Source of the DNA: Rhodocyclaceae bacterium
GTDB taxonomy: Bacteria > Pseudomonadota > Gammaproteobacteria > Burkholderiales > Rhodocyclaceae
DNA length: 5,351 nt
Direction: 5' to 3'
Assembly (NCBI GenBank): GCA_027325905.1
Contig: DAIEEM010000179.1
Coordinates: 1 to 5,351, forward strand
Shown here: in pieces, positions 1-5,351 of the stretch
How the letters are laid out: the number at the start of each line of letters is the position of its first letter
How positions within the stretch are numbered: the first letter of the stretch is position 1
Translations under genes and position numbers: made by a program
Notes under the pieces: generated by a model
Told to the model about the DNA's origin: nothing
The model's database searches: none
The model's input: the letters and a program-made list of their open reading frames with translations, nothing else

Positions 1-47
1 CGCCGCAGCGGCTGACGGAACTCGATGCCGAGCTGCGCTCTCTATAA
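1..47 (+). CDS. 3' end of an unidentified upstream gene (partial)
   Basis: The frame beginning at base 3 reads PQRLTELDAELRSL and stops at TAA 45-47, 7 bases before the pepP ATG. The peptide looks like the charged, leucine-rich helical tail of a real protein. The frame beginning at base 1 stops at 13-15, and the frame beginning at base 2 runs to 58 with a less protein-like composition. In E. coli the gene before pepP is ygfB (UPF0149 family), but 14 residues are too few to test that, and no name is given. If the call is right, this gene and pepP could be co-transcribed, although a promoter-like TATAAT overlaps its stop codon. Confidence 0.35.
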   Translation, partial: PQRLTELDAELRSL

Positions 48-48
48 T
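43..48 (+). promoter_or_regulatory. Candidate -10 element for pepP
   Basis: TATAAT at 43-48 is a perfect sigma-70 -10 hexamer. It ends 6 bases before the pepP ATG at 55, so transcription would start at or within a base or two of the start codon. No good -35 lies at the expected distance: the 17-bp spacing position (20-25) reads ACTCGA. There is also no TG extension just upstream. The hexamer may therefore be chance in a gene end, or a promoter that gives a leaderless pepP-ubiH transcript. Confidence 0.35.
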
Positions 49-54
49 GCCGAC

Positions 55-1365
55 ATGAACATCGCACCCTTCGCCGACCGCCGCCGCCGCCTCGTCGCCC
101 ACATGGGCGAAGGCGTCGCCGTCATTCCCACCGCGCCGGAGAAGCTGCGCAACCGCGACACCTCCTACCTTTACCGCGCCGACAGCTACTTCCATTACCT
201 GACGGGTTTCCCCGAACCCGAGGCGGTGCTGGTGCTGGTCGGCGGCCGCGATGCCCGCAGCATCCTGTTCTGCCGCGAGCGCGACGTCGACAAGGAAATC
301 TGGGACGGCTACCGCCAGGGTCCGGAAGGCGCCAAGGAAAACTTCGGCTTCGACGAAACGCATTCCATCAAACTGTTCGACGAACTGCTGTCGCAGCTCA
401 TCGCCGACCGGCCGGCGCTGTGGTTCTCGCTCGGCCACGACGCGGCGTGGGACGCGCGGATCGCCGCCGCGCTCAACGCCGTGCGCGCCCAAAGCCGCGC
501 CGGCAAGCGCGCGCCCGGCGACATCCGCGACGTGCGCGCCGTCCTTGACGAGATGCGCCTCGTCAAGGACGAACACGAGATCGCGCTGCTGCGCCGCGCC
601 GCCGCCATCGCCGCCGGCGCCCACCAGCGCGCCATGCGCGCGACTTCGCCCGGCCGCTACGAATACGAGATCGAGGCCGAACTGCTGCACGAATTCCGCC
701 GCCGCGGCTGCCAGTACCCGGCCTACACGCCAATCGTCGCCGCCGGCGCCAACGCCTGCGTGCTGCACTACGTCGACAACCACAAGCGCATCGAGGACGG
801 TGAACTGGTGCTGATCGACGCCGGCGGCGAACTCGACGGCTATGCGTCCGACATAACGCGCAGCTTTCCCGCCAACGGCCGCTACTCCGGACCGCAGGCC
901 GACATCTACGACCTCGTGCTCGACGCCCAGAGCGCCGCCATCGCGGCGGTCAGGCCGGGCGCCGCCTTCATCGCGCCGCACGACGCCGCCGTCAGGGTGC
1001 TGGCGCAGGGCATGGTCGACATGAAGCTGCTCGAAGGCAGCGTCGACGCCGTCATCGAGACCGAAGGCTACAAGCGCTTCTACATGCACCGCACCAGCCA
1101 CTGGATGGGCCTCGACGTGCACGACGCCGGCGAATACAAGAACGCCGACGCCTGGCGCCCGCTCGTGCCCGGCATGGTACTGACCGTCGAGCCCGGCTGC
1201 TACATCCGCCCCGCCGACGACCTGCCGCAAGCTTTCTGGAACATCGGCGTGCGCATCGAGGACGACGTCCTGGTCGCGGCGGGCGGCTGCGAAGTCCTGA
1301 CGCAGGATGCACCGAAGAAGATCGTCGACATCGAAGCGTTGATGCGCGACGGGCGCGGTGGCTAA
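55..1365 (+). CDS. pepP: Xaa-Pro aminopeptidase (aminopeptidase P)
   Basis: Cytoplasmic metallopeptidase that removes the N-terminal residue from peptides with proline in second position. From ATG 55 the protein has 436 residues, close to the 441 of E. coli PepP. Residues 1 to about 170 form the creatinase-like N-terminal domain (RDTSYLYRADSYFHYLTGF near the start). The rest is the pita-bread M24 catalytic domain. All five expected metal ligands are present: D255 (LIDAGGE), D266 (ASDITR), H349 (SHWMGLDVHD), E379 (VEPGCYI) and E402 (RIEDD), with spacing matching E. coli D260, D271, H354, E383 and E406. H345 and H356 match the other active-site histidines. An in-frame ATG at 25 would add ten residues overlapping the upstream gene and unlike the family, so ATG 55 is preferred. 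No Shine-Dalgarno sequence is evident. The 3' end overlaps the ubiH-family gene by 8 bases. Confidence 0.95.
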   Translation: MNIAPFADRRRRLVAHMGEGVAVIPTAPEKLRNRDTSYLYRADSYFHYLTGFPEPEAVLVLVGGRDARSILFCRERDVDKEIWDGYRQGPEGAKENFGFDETHSIKLFDELLSQLIADRPALWFSLGHDAAWDARIAAALNAVRAQSRAGKRAPGDIRDVRAVLDEMRLVKDEHEIALLRRAAAIAAGAHQRAMRATSPGRYEYEIEAELLHEFRRRGCQYPAYTPIVAAGANACVLHYVDNHKRIEDGELVLIDAGGELDGYASDITRSFPANGRYSGPQADIYDLVLDAQSAAIAAVRPGAAFIAPHDAAVRVLAQGMVDMKLLEGSVDAVIETEGYKRFYMHRTSHWMGLDVHDAGEYKNADAWRPLVPGMVLTVEPGCYIRPADDLPQAFWNIGVRIEDDVLVAAGGCEVLTQDAPKKIVDIEALMRDGRGG

Positions 1366-2452
1366 TCCGGTTGCCATCGTCGGCGGCGGGCCGGCGGGAA
1401 TGGCGCTGGCGCTGGCGCTGCACCGGCAAGGCGTTGCCGCCGAAATCTTCGATGCCCGCCGGCGCGGCGCGGCCGGCGGCGACCGGCGCATCCTCGCCCT
1501 CTCGCACGGCTCGCGCCTGATCCTGGAATCGCTGGGCGCCTGGCGCGACATCCCGCACACGGCCATCGCCGCCATCGACGTTTCGCAGCAGGGCGGGCTC
1601 GGCCGCACACGCATCGCGGCGCGCGAAGAGAACGTTCCGGCGCTCGGCTATGTGCTGGCCGCCGGCGCGCTCGCCGCCAGCCTCGATGCGGCGTTGGCGC
1701 AGGCAGGCATCGCCTTTCGCGACAATACCCGCGTCGAAGCCGACGACAAGCCGGACGCGCCGCTGGTGGTCTGGGCCGAAGGCGCGGTCGACGCGCCGGA
1801 CGCCGTCGTGCGCGACTACGGACAGCACGCCGTCATCTGCACCGCCACCCTGAGCGAACCGCATGGCGGCACGGCCTGGGAGCGCTTCACGCTGCGAGGT
1901 CCGGTGGCCGTGCTGCCTTACGGCGAAGCCGCGGGCACGGCGGTCGCGGTCGTTCTCACCTGCGCCACCGAAGAAGCCGAGGCCACCGCCGCCCTCGACG
2001 ACCGCGCTTTCCTCGCCTTGCTGCAAGAACGCTTCGGCCGCCGCCTCGCGTTCACCGCCGCCACGGCCCGCCACGTCTTTCCGCTCGGCCTGCGCTACCG
2101 CCGCGATCCCGTCGGCGCACGCGAAGTCTGGATCGGCAACGCCGCCCAGACCCTGCATCCGGTCGGCGGCCAGGGCTTCAACCTCGCATTGCGCGACATC
2201 TTCGAACTGGCGCGCTGCCTCGCCGACGCCGCCGATCCCGGCGCACCCGCCACCCTCGCGCGCTACGCCGCGTCGCGCCGCACCGACCGCCGCGCCGCCA
2301 TCGGCTTCACCGACGCGCTGGTGCGCGTGTTCAGCAACAACGGCCCGCTGCTGCGGCATGCCCGCGGCGCCGGCCTACTGGCGCTCGACCTCGTGCCGCC
2401 GCTGCGCTCCTTCCTGGCCCGCCGCATGATGTTCGGCGCCAGGGCCTGGTAG
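1358..2452 (+). CDS. ubiH: UbiH/COQ6-family FAD-dependent monooxygenase (ubiquinone biosynthesis)
   Basis: Flavoprotein hydroxylase expected to hydroxylate the benzoquinol ring precursor of ubiquinone using O2 and NAD(P)H, probably at the inner membrane surface with other Ubi proteins. It has 364 residues (E. coli UbiH has 392). The N-terminal Rossmann motif is GGGPAG at 9-14, with the acidic strand end EIFDAR at 29-34. The family segment DRRILALSHGS follows at 42-52. WERFT at 174-178 matches the UbiH-type middle region. The C-terminal FAD motif GNAAQTLHPVGGQGFNL spans 260-276, followed by RD at 279-280. GTG 1358 is the only possible start between the in-frame stop at 1340-1342 and the FAD motif. 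It lies inside the end of pepP (8-base overlap), which suggests translational coupling. The usual GADG motif is reduced to AEG (140-142), followed by RDYGQ (152-156); I recall this form from betaproteobacterial members but could not check it. The family is secure; which ring position it hydroxylates is not. Confidence 0.88.
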   Translation: MANPVAIVGGGPAGMALALALHRQGVAAEIFDARRRGAAGGDRRILALSHGSRLILESLGAWRDIPHTAIAAIDVSQQGGLGRTRIAAREENVPALGYVLAAGALAASLDAALAQAGIAFRDNTRVEADDKPDAPLVVWAEGAVDAPDAVVRDYGQHAVICTATLSEPHGGTAWERFTLRGPVAVLPYGEAAGTAVAVVLTCATEEAEATAALDDRAFLALLQERFGRRLAFTAATARHVFPLGLRYRRDPVGAREVWIGNAAQTLHPVGGQGFNLALRDIFELARCLADAADPGAPATLARYAASRRTDRRAAIGFTDALVRVFSNNGPLLRHARGAGLLALDLVPPLRSFLARRMMFGARAW

Positions 2453-2502
2453 CCCGCGGGCGACGCAAGGCAATCGATGCAATTGCAGTTGCGGCGCGCG
2501 CC

Positions 2503-2598
2503 ACGGGTGGCGGGTGTCCGATTCCCTTCATGTACCCCGGACCGAAAAACCGCCGGCCCGCCTCCTCTATTTACGGGAATCGGACACCCGCCACCCGT
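2503..2598 (+). repeat. Hairpin repeat element, copy 1 (24-bp perfect inverted repeat)
   Basis: The left arm 2503-2526 (begins ACGGGTGGCGGG, ends GATTCCC) is the exact reverse complement of the right arm 2575-2598 (begins GGGAATCGG, ends CCACCCGT). The arms enclose a 48-base loop at 2527-2574 that starts TTCATGT and ends TTAC. A 24-bp perfect stem is far beyond chance in a region this size. The same loop edges occur in copy 2 in the opposite orientation. The long loop and lack of a following T run argue against an intrinsic terminator. It resembles a REP-like or miniature transposon-like intergenic repeat; the family name is unknown to me. Confidence 0.9.
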
Positions 2599-2625
2599 AG
2601 CGCATGAACGTTCGGTTTTCGGTCC
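2539..2625. repeat. Short inverted pair linking the loop of copy 1 to the spacer
   Basis: GGACCGAAAAACCG at 2539-2552, inside the loop of copy 1, is the reverse complement of CGGTTTTCGGTCC at 2613-2625 in the spacer, apart from one extra A. On the minus strand the spacer also contains GGGAATC and TTCATG, both words found in copy 1. This suggests the spacer is a rearranged partial third copy. As RNA the pair could also form a pseudoknot between the loop and the 3' flank. The complementarity is seen directly; both explanations are inference. Confidence 0.6.
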
Positions 2626-2644
2626 AGCAAATGAGCAAGATTCC

Positions 2645-2753
2645 CGCTCGGGCCGGTGGGGTGTCCTGCTGCGCGTAAGTAAAGGAGGAGGAGGTCGCGC
2701 CAGCGGCCGACGGGGGACATGAAGCGCAGCAGGACGCCCCACCGGCCCGAGCG
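2645..2753 (-). repeat. Hairpin repeat element, copy 2 (30-bp inverted repeat, opposite orientation)
   Basis: Arm 2645-2674 (begins CGCTCGGGCCGG, ends CTGCTGCGC) pairs with arm 2724-2753 (begins GCGCAGCAGGAC, ends GGCCCGAGCG). There is one mismatch in 30 positions, T2662 against G2736, which is a G-U wobble in RNA. The enclosed loop is 49 bases (2675-2723). Read on the minus strand it starts TTCATGTCCCCCG and ends CTTTACTTAC, matching the loop edges of copy 1. The stem shares a GGTGG...GTCC core with copy 1, but its loop-proximal part is different. No T run follows either end. Confidence 0.9.
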
Positions 2754-2772
2754 CGCACCAAGCCCGCGCGCC

Positions 2773-2803
2773 TTGCACAAAAAATAGGCACTTGGAGTAG
2801 AAT
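2773..2803 (+). promoter_or_regulatory. Candidate promoter of the dusB-fis-purH operon
   Basis: A -35-like TTGCAC (2773-2778) and a -10-like TAGAAT (2798-2803) are separated by 19 bp, slightly long for sigma-70. The predicted start lies near 2810, giving a leader of about 22 bases before the dusB ATG. The bases after the -10 read CCGCGCC (2804-2810), a GC-rich discriminator of the kind found at ppGpp-repressed promoters such as those of rRNA genes and E. coli fis. The promoter lies just downstream of hairpin copy 2. The -10 and discriminator are convincing by eye; the -35 is weaker. Confidence 0.55.
2775..2789. promoter_or_regulatory. Candidate Fis-binding site in the dusB-fis promoter
   Basis: GCACAAAAAATAGGC fits the 15-bp Fis consensus: G at 1, pyrimidine at 4, A at 5, an A-tract centre, T at 11, purine at 12 and C at 15. 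It departs from the weaker preferences at positions 10 and 13. It overlaps the end of the candidate -35 and fills much of the -35/-10 spacer, so bound Fis would be expected to block RNA polymerase. Autorepression by Fis is established in E. coli; here it is inferred. Confidence 0.4.
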
Positions 2804-2831
2804 CCGCGCCTTCCCTTTTCGGCCCCCGGCA

Positions 2832-3842
2832 ATGAACTTCCTCGGCTTCGAGCTGCGAAACAATCTATTCGTCGCGCCCATGGCCGGGGTCACCGATCGT
2901 CCGTTCCGCCAGCTTTGCAAGAAGCTCGGTGCCGGGCTGGCGGTGTCGGAAATGGTGACGTCGAATTCCCTGCTCTACAAGAGCAAGAAGACGCTGCGCC
3001 GCGCCAACCACGACGGCGAGGTCGAACCGATCGCCGTGCAGATAGCCGGCGCCGATCCGCGCATGATGGCCGAAGCGGCGCGCTACAACGTCGACGAGGG
3101 CGCGCAGATTGTCGACATCAACATGGGCTGCCCGGCGAAGAAAGTCTGCAACGTCATGGCCGGCTCGGCGCTGATGAAGGACGAAGCGCTGGTCGCCCGC
3201 ATCCTCGACGCCGTCGTCAAGGCCGTGCCCGACACGCCGGTGACGCTCAAGTTCCGCACCGGCTGGGACAGCAACAACCGCAACGCGCCGGCCGTCGCGC
3301 GCATCGCCGAGGACTGCGGCATCCGCGCCGTCGCCATCCACGGCCGCACGCGCTCCGACCAATACATGGGCGAGGCCGAGTACGACACCATCGCCCTGGT
3401 CAAGTCGCAGGTGGGCATCCCGGTGATCGCCAACGGCGACATCGCCAGCCCGCAGAAAGCCAGGTTCGTGCTCGACCACACCGGGGCCGACGGCCTCATG
3501 ATCGGCCGCGCCGCGCAAGGGCGGCCCTGGCTGTTCCGCGAAATCGAGCATTATCTTTCGACCGGCGCGCTGCTGCCGCCGCCGCAGGTCGCCGAGATCC
3601 ACCGCATCCTGCGCGAGCATCTCGCCGACCTCTACGCCTTCTATGGCGAGGACACCGGCGCCAAGGTCGCGCGCAAGCACATCAGTTGGTATACCAAGGG
3701 CATTGCCGGCGCCGCACGCTTCCGCCATGCCATGAACCAAATGCAGACAGTTGCCGAACAACTCGCCGCCACCGACGAGTTCTTCCTCGCCCAGGCCGCC
3801 GCCAACGACCGTCTCACTTACGAGGAAGCCCTAGCCGCATGA
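2832..3842 (+). CDS. dusB: tRNA-dihydrouridine synthase B
   Basis: FMN-dependent enzyme that reduces uridine to dihydrouridine in the D-loop of tRNA, using NADPH. It has 336 residues, slightly longer than E. coli DusB (321). The N-terminal TIM barrel carries APMAGVTDRPFR from residue 15, the FMN-contacting start of the family. INMGCPAKKV contains the expected catalytic cysteine, C100. HGRTR at 170-174, ANGDI at 200-204 and IGRAAQGRPWLF from 224 are the further flavin and phosphate-binding motifs. The helical C-terminal tRNA-binding domain includes KHISWYTKG and ends [12 protein letters not shown] 2832 places the first strand as in E. coli DusB; no clear Shine-Dalgarno precedes it. The neighbour fis overlaps by 4 bases (ATGA), and dusB-fis is a long-conserved pair. 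Assignment to DusB rather than DusA or DusC rests on the motifs and on the linked fis gene. Confidence 0.95.
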   Translation: MNFLGFELRNNLFVAPMAGVTDRPFRQLCKKLGAGLAVSEMVTSNSLLYKSKKTLRRANHDGEVEPIAVQIAGADPRMMAEAARYNVDEGAQIVDINMGCPAKKVCNVMAGSALMKDEALVARILDAVVKAVPDTPVTLKFRTGWDSNNRNAPAVARIAEDCGIRAVAIHGRTRSDQYMGEAEYDTIALVKSQVGIPVIANGDIASPQKARFVLDHTGADGLMIGRAAQGRPWLFREIEHYLSTGALLPPPQVAEIHRILREHLADLYAFYGEDTGAKVARKHISWYTKGIAGAARFRHAMNQMQTVAEQLAATDEFFLAQAAANDRLTYEEALAA

Positions 3843-4069
3843 GCGCCGAAATTTCCGATTGCGTCCGTCGTGCCCTGAATCGCTATTTCCGCGATCTCGA
3901 CGGCGAGAACCCGCATGCCGTTTACGACATGGTGCTGTGCTGCGTCGAGAAGCCCATGCTCGAAGTCGTCATGAAGCACGCCGACGGCAACCAGACCGTC
4001 GCCGCCGAGATGCTCGGCATCAACCGCAACACCCTGCGCAAGAAACTTAACGAACACGATCTGCTTTAA
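3839..4069 (+). CDS. fis: DNA-binding nucleoid protein Fis
   Basis: Homodimeric nucleoid protein that bends DNA and regulates rRNA and many growth-linked genes. It has 76 residues. The core helices run from about residue 5 ([10 protein letters not shown]) to 47, with [20 protein letters not shown] matching E. coli [20 protein letters not shown]. The C-terminal helix-turn-helix covers about 52-70 and contains [11 protein letters not shown]51, R63, T65, R67, K68 and K69 match E. coli DNA-contact residues N73, R85, T87, R89, K90 and K91. Relative to the 98-residue E. coli protein it lacks the N-terminal beta-hairpin arm that activates Hin-type invertases. The start is ATG 3839, overlapping the dusB stop as ATGA, with GAGGA (3822-3826) as a somewhat distant ribosome-binding site. 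The frame stays open upstream through dusB, but a longer product would not resemble Fis. Confidence 0.95.
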   Translation: MSAEISDCVRRALNRYFRDLDGENPHAVYDMVLCCVEKPMLEVVMKHADGNQTVAAEMLGINRNTLRKKLNEHDLL

Positions 4070-4072
4070 GGA
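4067..4072 (+). promoter_or_regulatory. Ribosome-binding site of purH
   Basis: TAAGGA overlaps the fis stop codon and lies 10 bases before the purH ATG at 4083. It is the clearest Shine-Dalgarno sequence in the window and supports that start. Its overlap with the fis stop suggests that ribosomes finishing fis can help initiation at purH. Confidence 0.75.
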
Positions 4073-4082
4073 CCCACCAGCC

Positions 4083-5351
4083 ATGAAAATCGCCCAAGCC
4101 CTCATCAGCGTTTCCGACAAGCGCGGCGTCGTCGACTTCGCCCGCGAACTCGCCGGACTCGGCATCAACATCCTGTCGACCGGCGGCACCGCCAAGATGC
4201 TGCGCGACGCCGGCATCAAGGTCACCGACGTCTCCGAATACACCGGCTTCCCCGAGATGCTCGACGGCCGCGTCAAGACGCTACACCCGAAGGTGCACGG
4301 CGGCATCCTCGGCATCCGCGGCAACGCGGCGCATGCCGCGACGATGAAGCAGCACGATATCCCGACCATCGACCTCGTCGTCGTCAACCTCTATCCCTTT
4401 GCGCAGACCATCGCCAAAAAGGACTGCACGCTCGAGGACGCCATCGAAAATATCGACATCGGCGGCCCGACCATGGTGCGCGCCGCCGCCAAGAACCACG
4501 GCAACGAAGCCGGCGGCGTCGGCGTGCTGACCGATCCCGAGGACTACGCGAAGGTAGCGGCCGAACTCAAGGGCAACGGCGGCGCGCTGTCCTACAAGAC
4601 GCGCTTCGACCTCGCCAAGAAGGCCTTCACGCACACCGCCCGCTACGACGGCCAGATCGCCAACTGGCTGACCAGCCTCGACGAAGAGAACAAGCCGACC
4701 ACCTTCCCGAGCCACCTGCAGCTCGCCTTCGACAAGGTCGACACCATGCGCTACGGCGAAAATCCGCACCAGTCGGCCGCCTTCTACCGCGAGCCGGTGC
4801 CCATCGCCGGCAGCATCGCCGCCTACCAGCAATTGCAGGGCAAGGAGCTGTCGTACAACAACATCGGCGACTCCGACGCCGCCTGGGAATGCGTCAAGGC
4901 CTTCGCCGACGCCGCCGCGGCCTGCGTCATCGTCAAGCACGCCAACCCGTGCGGAGTGGCCATCGGCGCCAACGCGGAAGAGGCCTATCGCAAGGCCTTC
5001 AAGACCGACCCGACCTCCGCCTTCGGCGGCATCATCGCCTTCAACTGCGCGATCGACAAGGCCACGGCCGAAGCGGTGGCCGGCCAGTTCGCCGAAGTCA
5101 TCATCGCGCCGGAAATCACCGTCGATGCCCGCGCCATCTTCGCCGCCAAGCAGAACCTGCGCGTGCTGCTGGTGCCGCTGGGCAAGTCCGACGCGACGCA
5201 GCTCGACTACAAGCGCGTCGGCGGCGGCCTGCTGGTGCAGACGGCCGACTCTGCGCGCATCACTCAAGCCGACATTGGTACGCAACTGAGGGTCGTCACC
5301 AAGCGCGCGCCCACGCCGCAGGAAATGGCCGACCTGCTGTTCGCCTGGCGC
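4083..5351 (+). CDS. purH: Bifunctional AICAR formyltransferase / IMP cyclohydrolase (3' truncated by window)
   Basis: Catalyses the last two steps of de novo IMP synthesis: formylation of AICAR by 10-formyl-tetrahydrofolate, then cyclisation to IMP. The window shows 423 codons with no stop; the family is about 525 residues, so roughly 100 are missing. The N-terminal MGS-like cyclohydrolase domain (about 1-195) carries STGGT at 32-36, [15 protein letters not shown] from 60, NLYPF at 102-106 and [18 protein letters not shown] from 122. K65, Y104, D125 and K137 correspond to catalytic-site residues of human ATIC. The transformylase domain carries RYGENPHQ (223-230), KHANPCG (285-291, the K-H catalytic pair at 285-286) and SAFGG (312-316). 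It starts 13 bases after fis and is probably co-transcribed with dusB-fis. ruvC often follows purH in betaproteobacteria and is a likely next gene outside the window. Confidence 0.96.
   Translation, partial: MKIAQALISVSDKRGVVDFARELAGLGINILSTGGTAKMLRDAGIKVTDVSEYTGFPEMLDGRVKTLHPKVHGGILGIRGNAAHAATMKQHDIPTIDLVVVNLYPFAQTIAKKDCTLEDAIENIDIGGPTMVRAAAKNHGNEAGGVGVLTDPEDYAKVAAELKGNGGALSYKTRFDLAKKAFTHTARYDGQIANWLTSLDEENKPTTFPSHLQLAFDKVDTMRYGENPHQSAAFYREPVPIAGSIAAYQQLQGKELSYNNIGDSDAAWECVKAFADAAAACVIVKHANPCGVAIGANAEEAYRKAFKTDPTSAFGGIIAFNCAIDKATAEAVAGQFAEVIIAPEITVDARAIFAAKQNLRVLLVPLGKSDATQLDYKRVGGGLLVQTADSARITQADIGTQLRVVTKRAPTPQEMADLLFAWR

Larger units (their letters stand above)
2453..2831. other. 379-base intergenic region with repeats and promoter
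   Basis: No credible gene was found between the ubiH-family gene and dusB. From left to right it holds about 50 unremarkable bases (apart from the 10-base palindrome TGCAATTGCA at 2478-2487), hairpin repeat 1 (2503-2598), a 46-base spacer related to repeat 1, hairpin repeat 2 (2645-2753), and a candidate dusB promoter (2773-2803). Short open frames on both strands across the repeats come from the palindromic sequence. They do not keep the same reading frame between the two copies. No run of T follows either hairpin, so no intrinsic terminator for the upstream operon is visible. Confidence 0.8.

Noticed and set aside
1052..2359. 435-codon open frame on the minus strand across pepP and the ubiH-family gene
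   Set aside because: It lies antisense to two well-supported genes, its product is low-complexity (R, A, G rich) with no recognisable motif, and such shadows are expected in GC-rich DNA.
2478..2487. Palindrome TGCAATTGCA after the ubiH-family stop codon
   Set aside because: Ten bases of palindrome is short, and no promoter geometry or second copy supports an operator.
2477..2722. 81-codon + strand open frame, and 69- to 117-codon minus strand frames, across the intergenic repeats
   Set aside because: They are created by the inverted repeats. The two repeat copies differ by one base in loop length and do not preserve a common reading frame, so the conserved unit is not a protein.
2503..2753. 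Hairpins as intrinsic (Rho-independent) terminators
   Set aside because: The loops are 48 to 49 bases, the stems are unusually long, and no T run follows the 3' arm on either strand.
2503..2753. CRISPR array or complete insertion sequence
   Set aside because: There are only two copies, in opposite orientation, with no regularly spaced direct repeats, no transposase frame and no clear target-site duplication.
2681..2787. Strong Shine-Dalgarno-like AAAGGAGGAGGAGG (2681-2694) followed by a 22-codon frame at 2719-2787
   Set aside because: The purine run lies in the loop of copy 2 and is 24 bases from the ATG, too far for initiation. The short basic peptide is simply the repeat arm translated.
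2865..3761. 298-codon open frame on the minus strand opposite dusB
   Set aside because: It is a shadow of the GC-rich dusB codons with no family features.
4281..5285. 334-codon open frame on the minus strand opposite purH
   Set aside because: The antisense of purH gives a G, V, D, L-rich product without motifs. purH has full catalytic motifs in the + frame.

Overview
The window is high-GC chromosomal DNA (strong G/C at third codon positions) from what looks like a betaproteobacterium, possibly of the Rhodocyclales. The evidence is the gene order pepP-ubiH followed by dusB-fis-purH, a short Fis of 76 residues, and a UbiH homologue of what I recall as the betaproteobacterial type. The taxon is inferred from gene order and protein character, not from a database match. 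All real genes are on the + strand.

Layout. Bases 1-47 hold the last 14 codons of an unidentified gene. pepP (55-1365, proline-specific aminopeptidase P) follows after 7 bases, with a perfect TATAAT just before its ATG. A UbiH-family FAD monooxygenase gene (1358-2452) starts on a GTG inside the end of pepP, so the two are probably translationally coupled. A 379-base intergenic region (2453-2831) holds the unusual part of the window: two long hairpin-forming repeats in opposite orientation (2503-2598 and 2645-2753), then a candidate promoter. The second operon is dusB (2832-3842, tRNA-dihydrouridine synthase B), fis (3839-4069, nucleoid protein, overlapping dusB by 4 bases) and purH (4083 to beyond the window end, bifunctional purine enzyme; 423 codons visible).

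How the genes fit together. The first pair combines peptide turnover with aerobic ubiquinone synthesis and has the same order as pepP-ubiH in E. coli. The second operon groups tRNA modification, a growth-phase-linked DNA-binding protein and the last two steps of IMP synthesis, all functions tied to growth rate. Its candidate promoter has a GC-rich discriminator and a good match to the Fis consensus between the -35 and -10 elements. This would fit stringent control and autorepression as known for E. coli dusB-fis, but here it is inferred from sequence only.

Most interesting signal. The two intergenic hairpins share their loop edges (TTCATGT next to the 5' arm, TTAC next to the 3' arm, loops of 48 and 49 bases) and a GGTGG...GTCC stem core. 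Their loop-proximal stem sequences differ, yet each stem is perfectly or almost perfectly paired. This looks like compensatory change in a structured, REP-like or MITE-like repeat family that does not encode a conserved protein.
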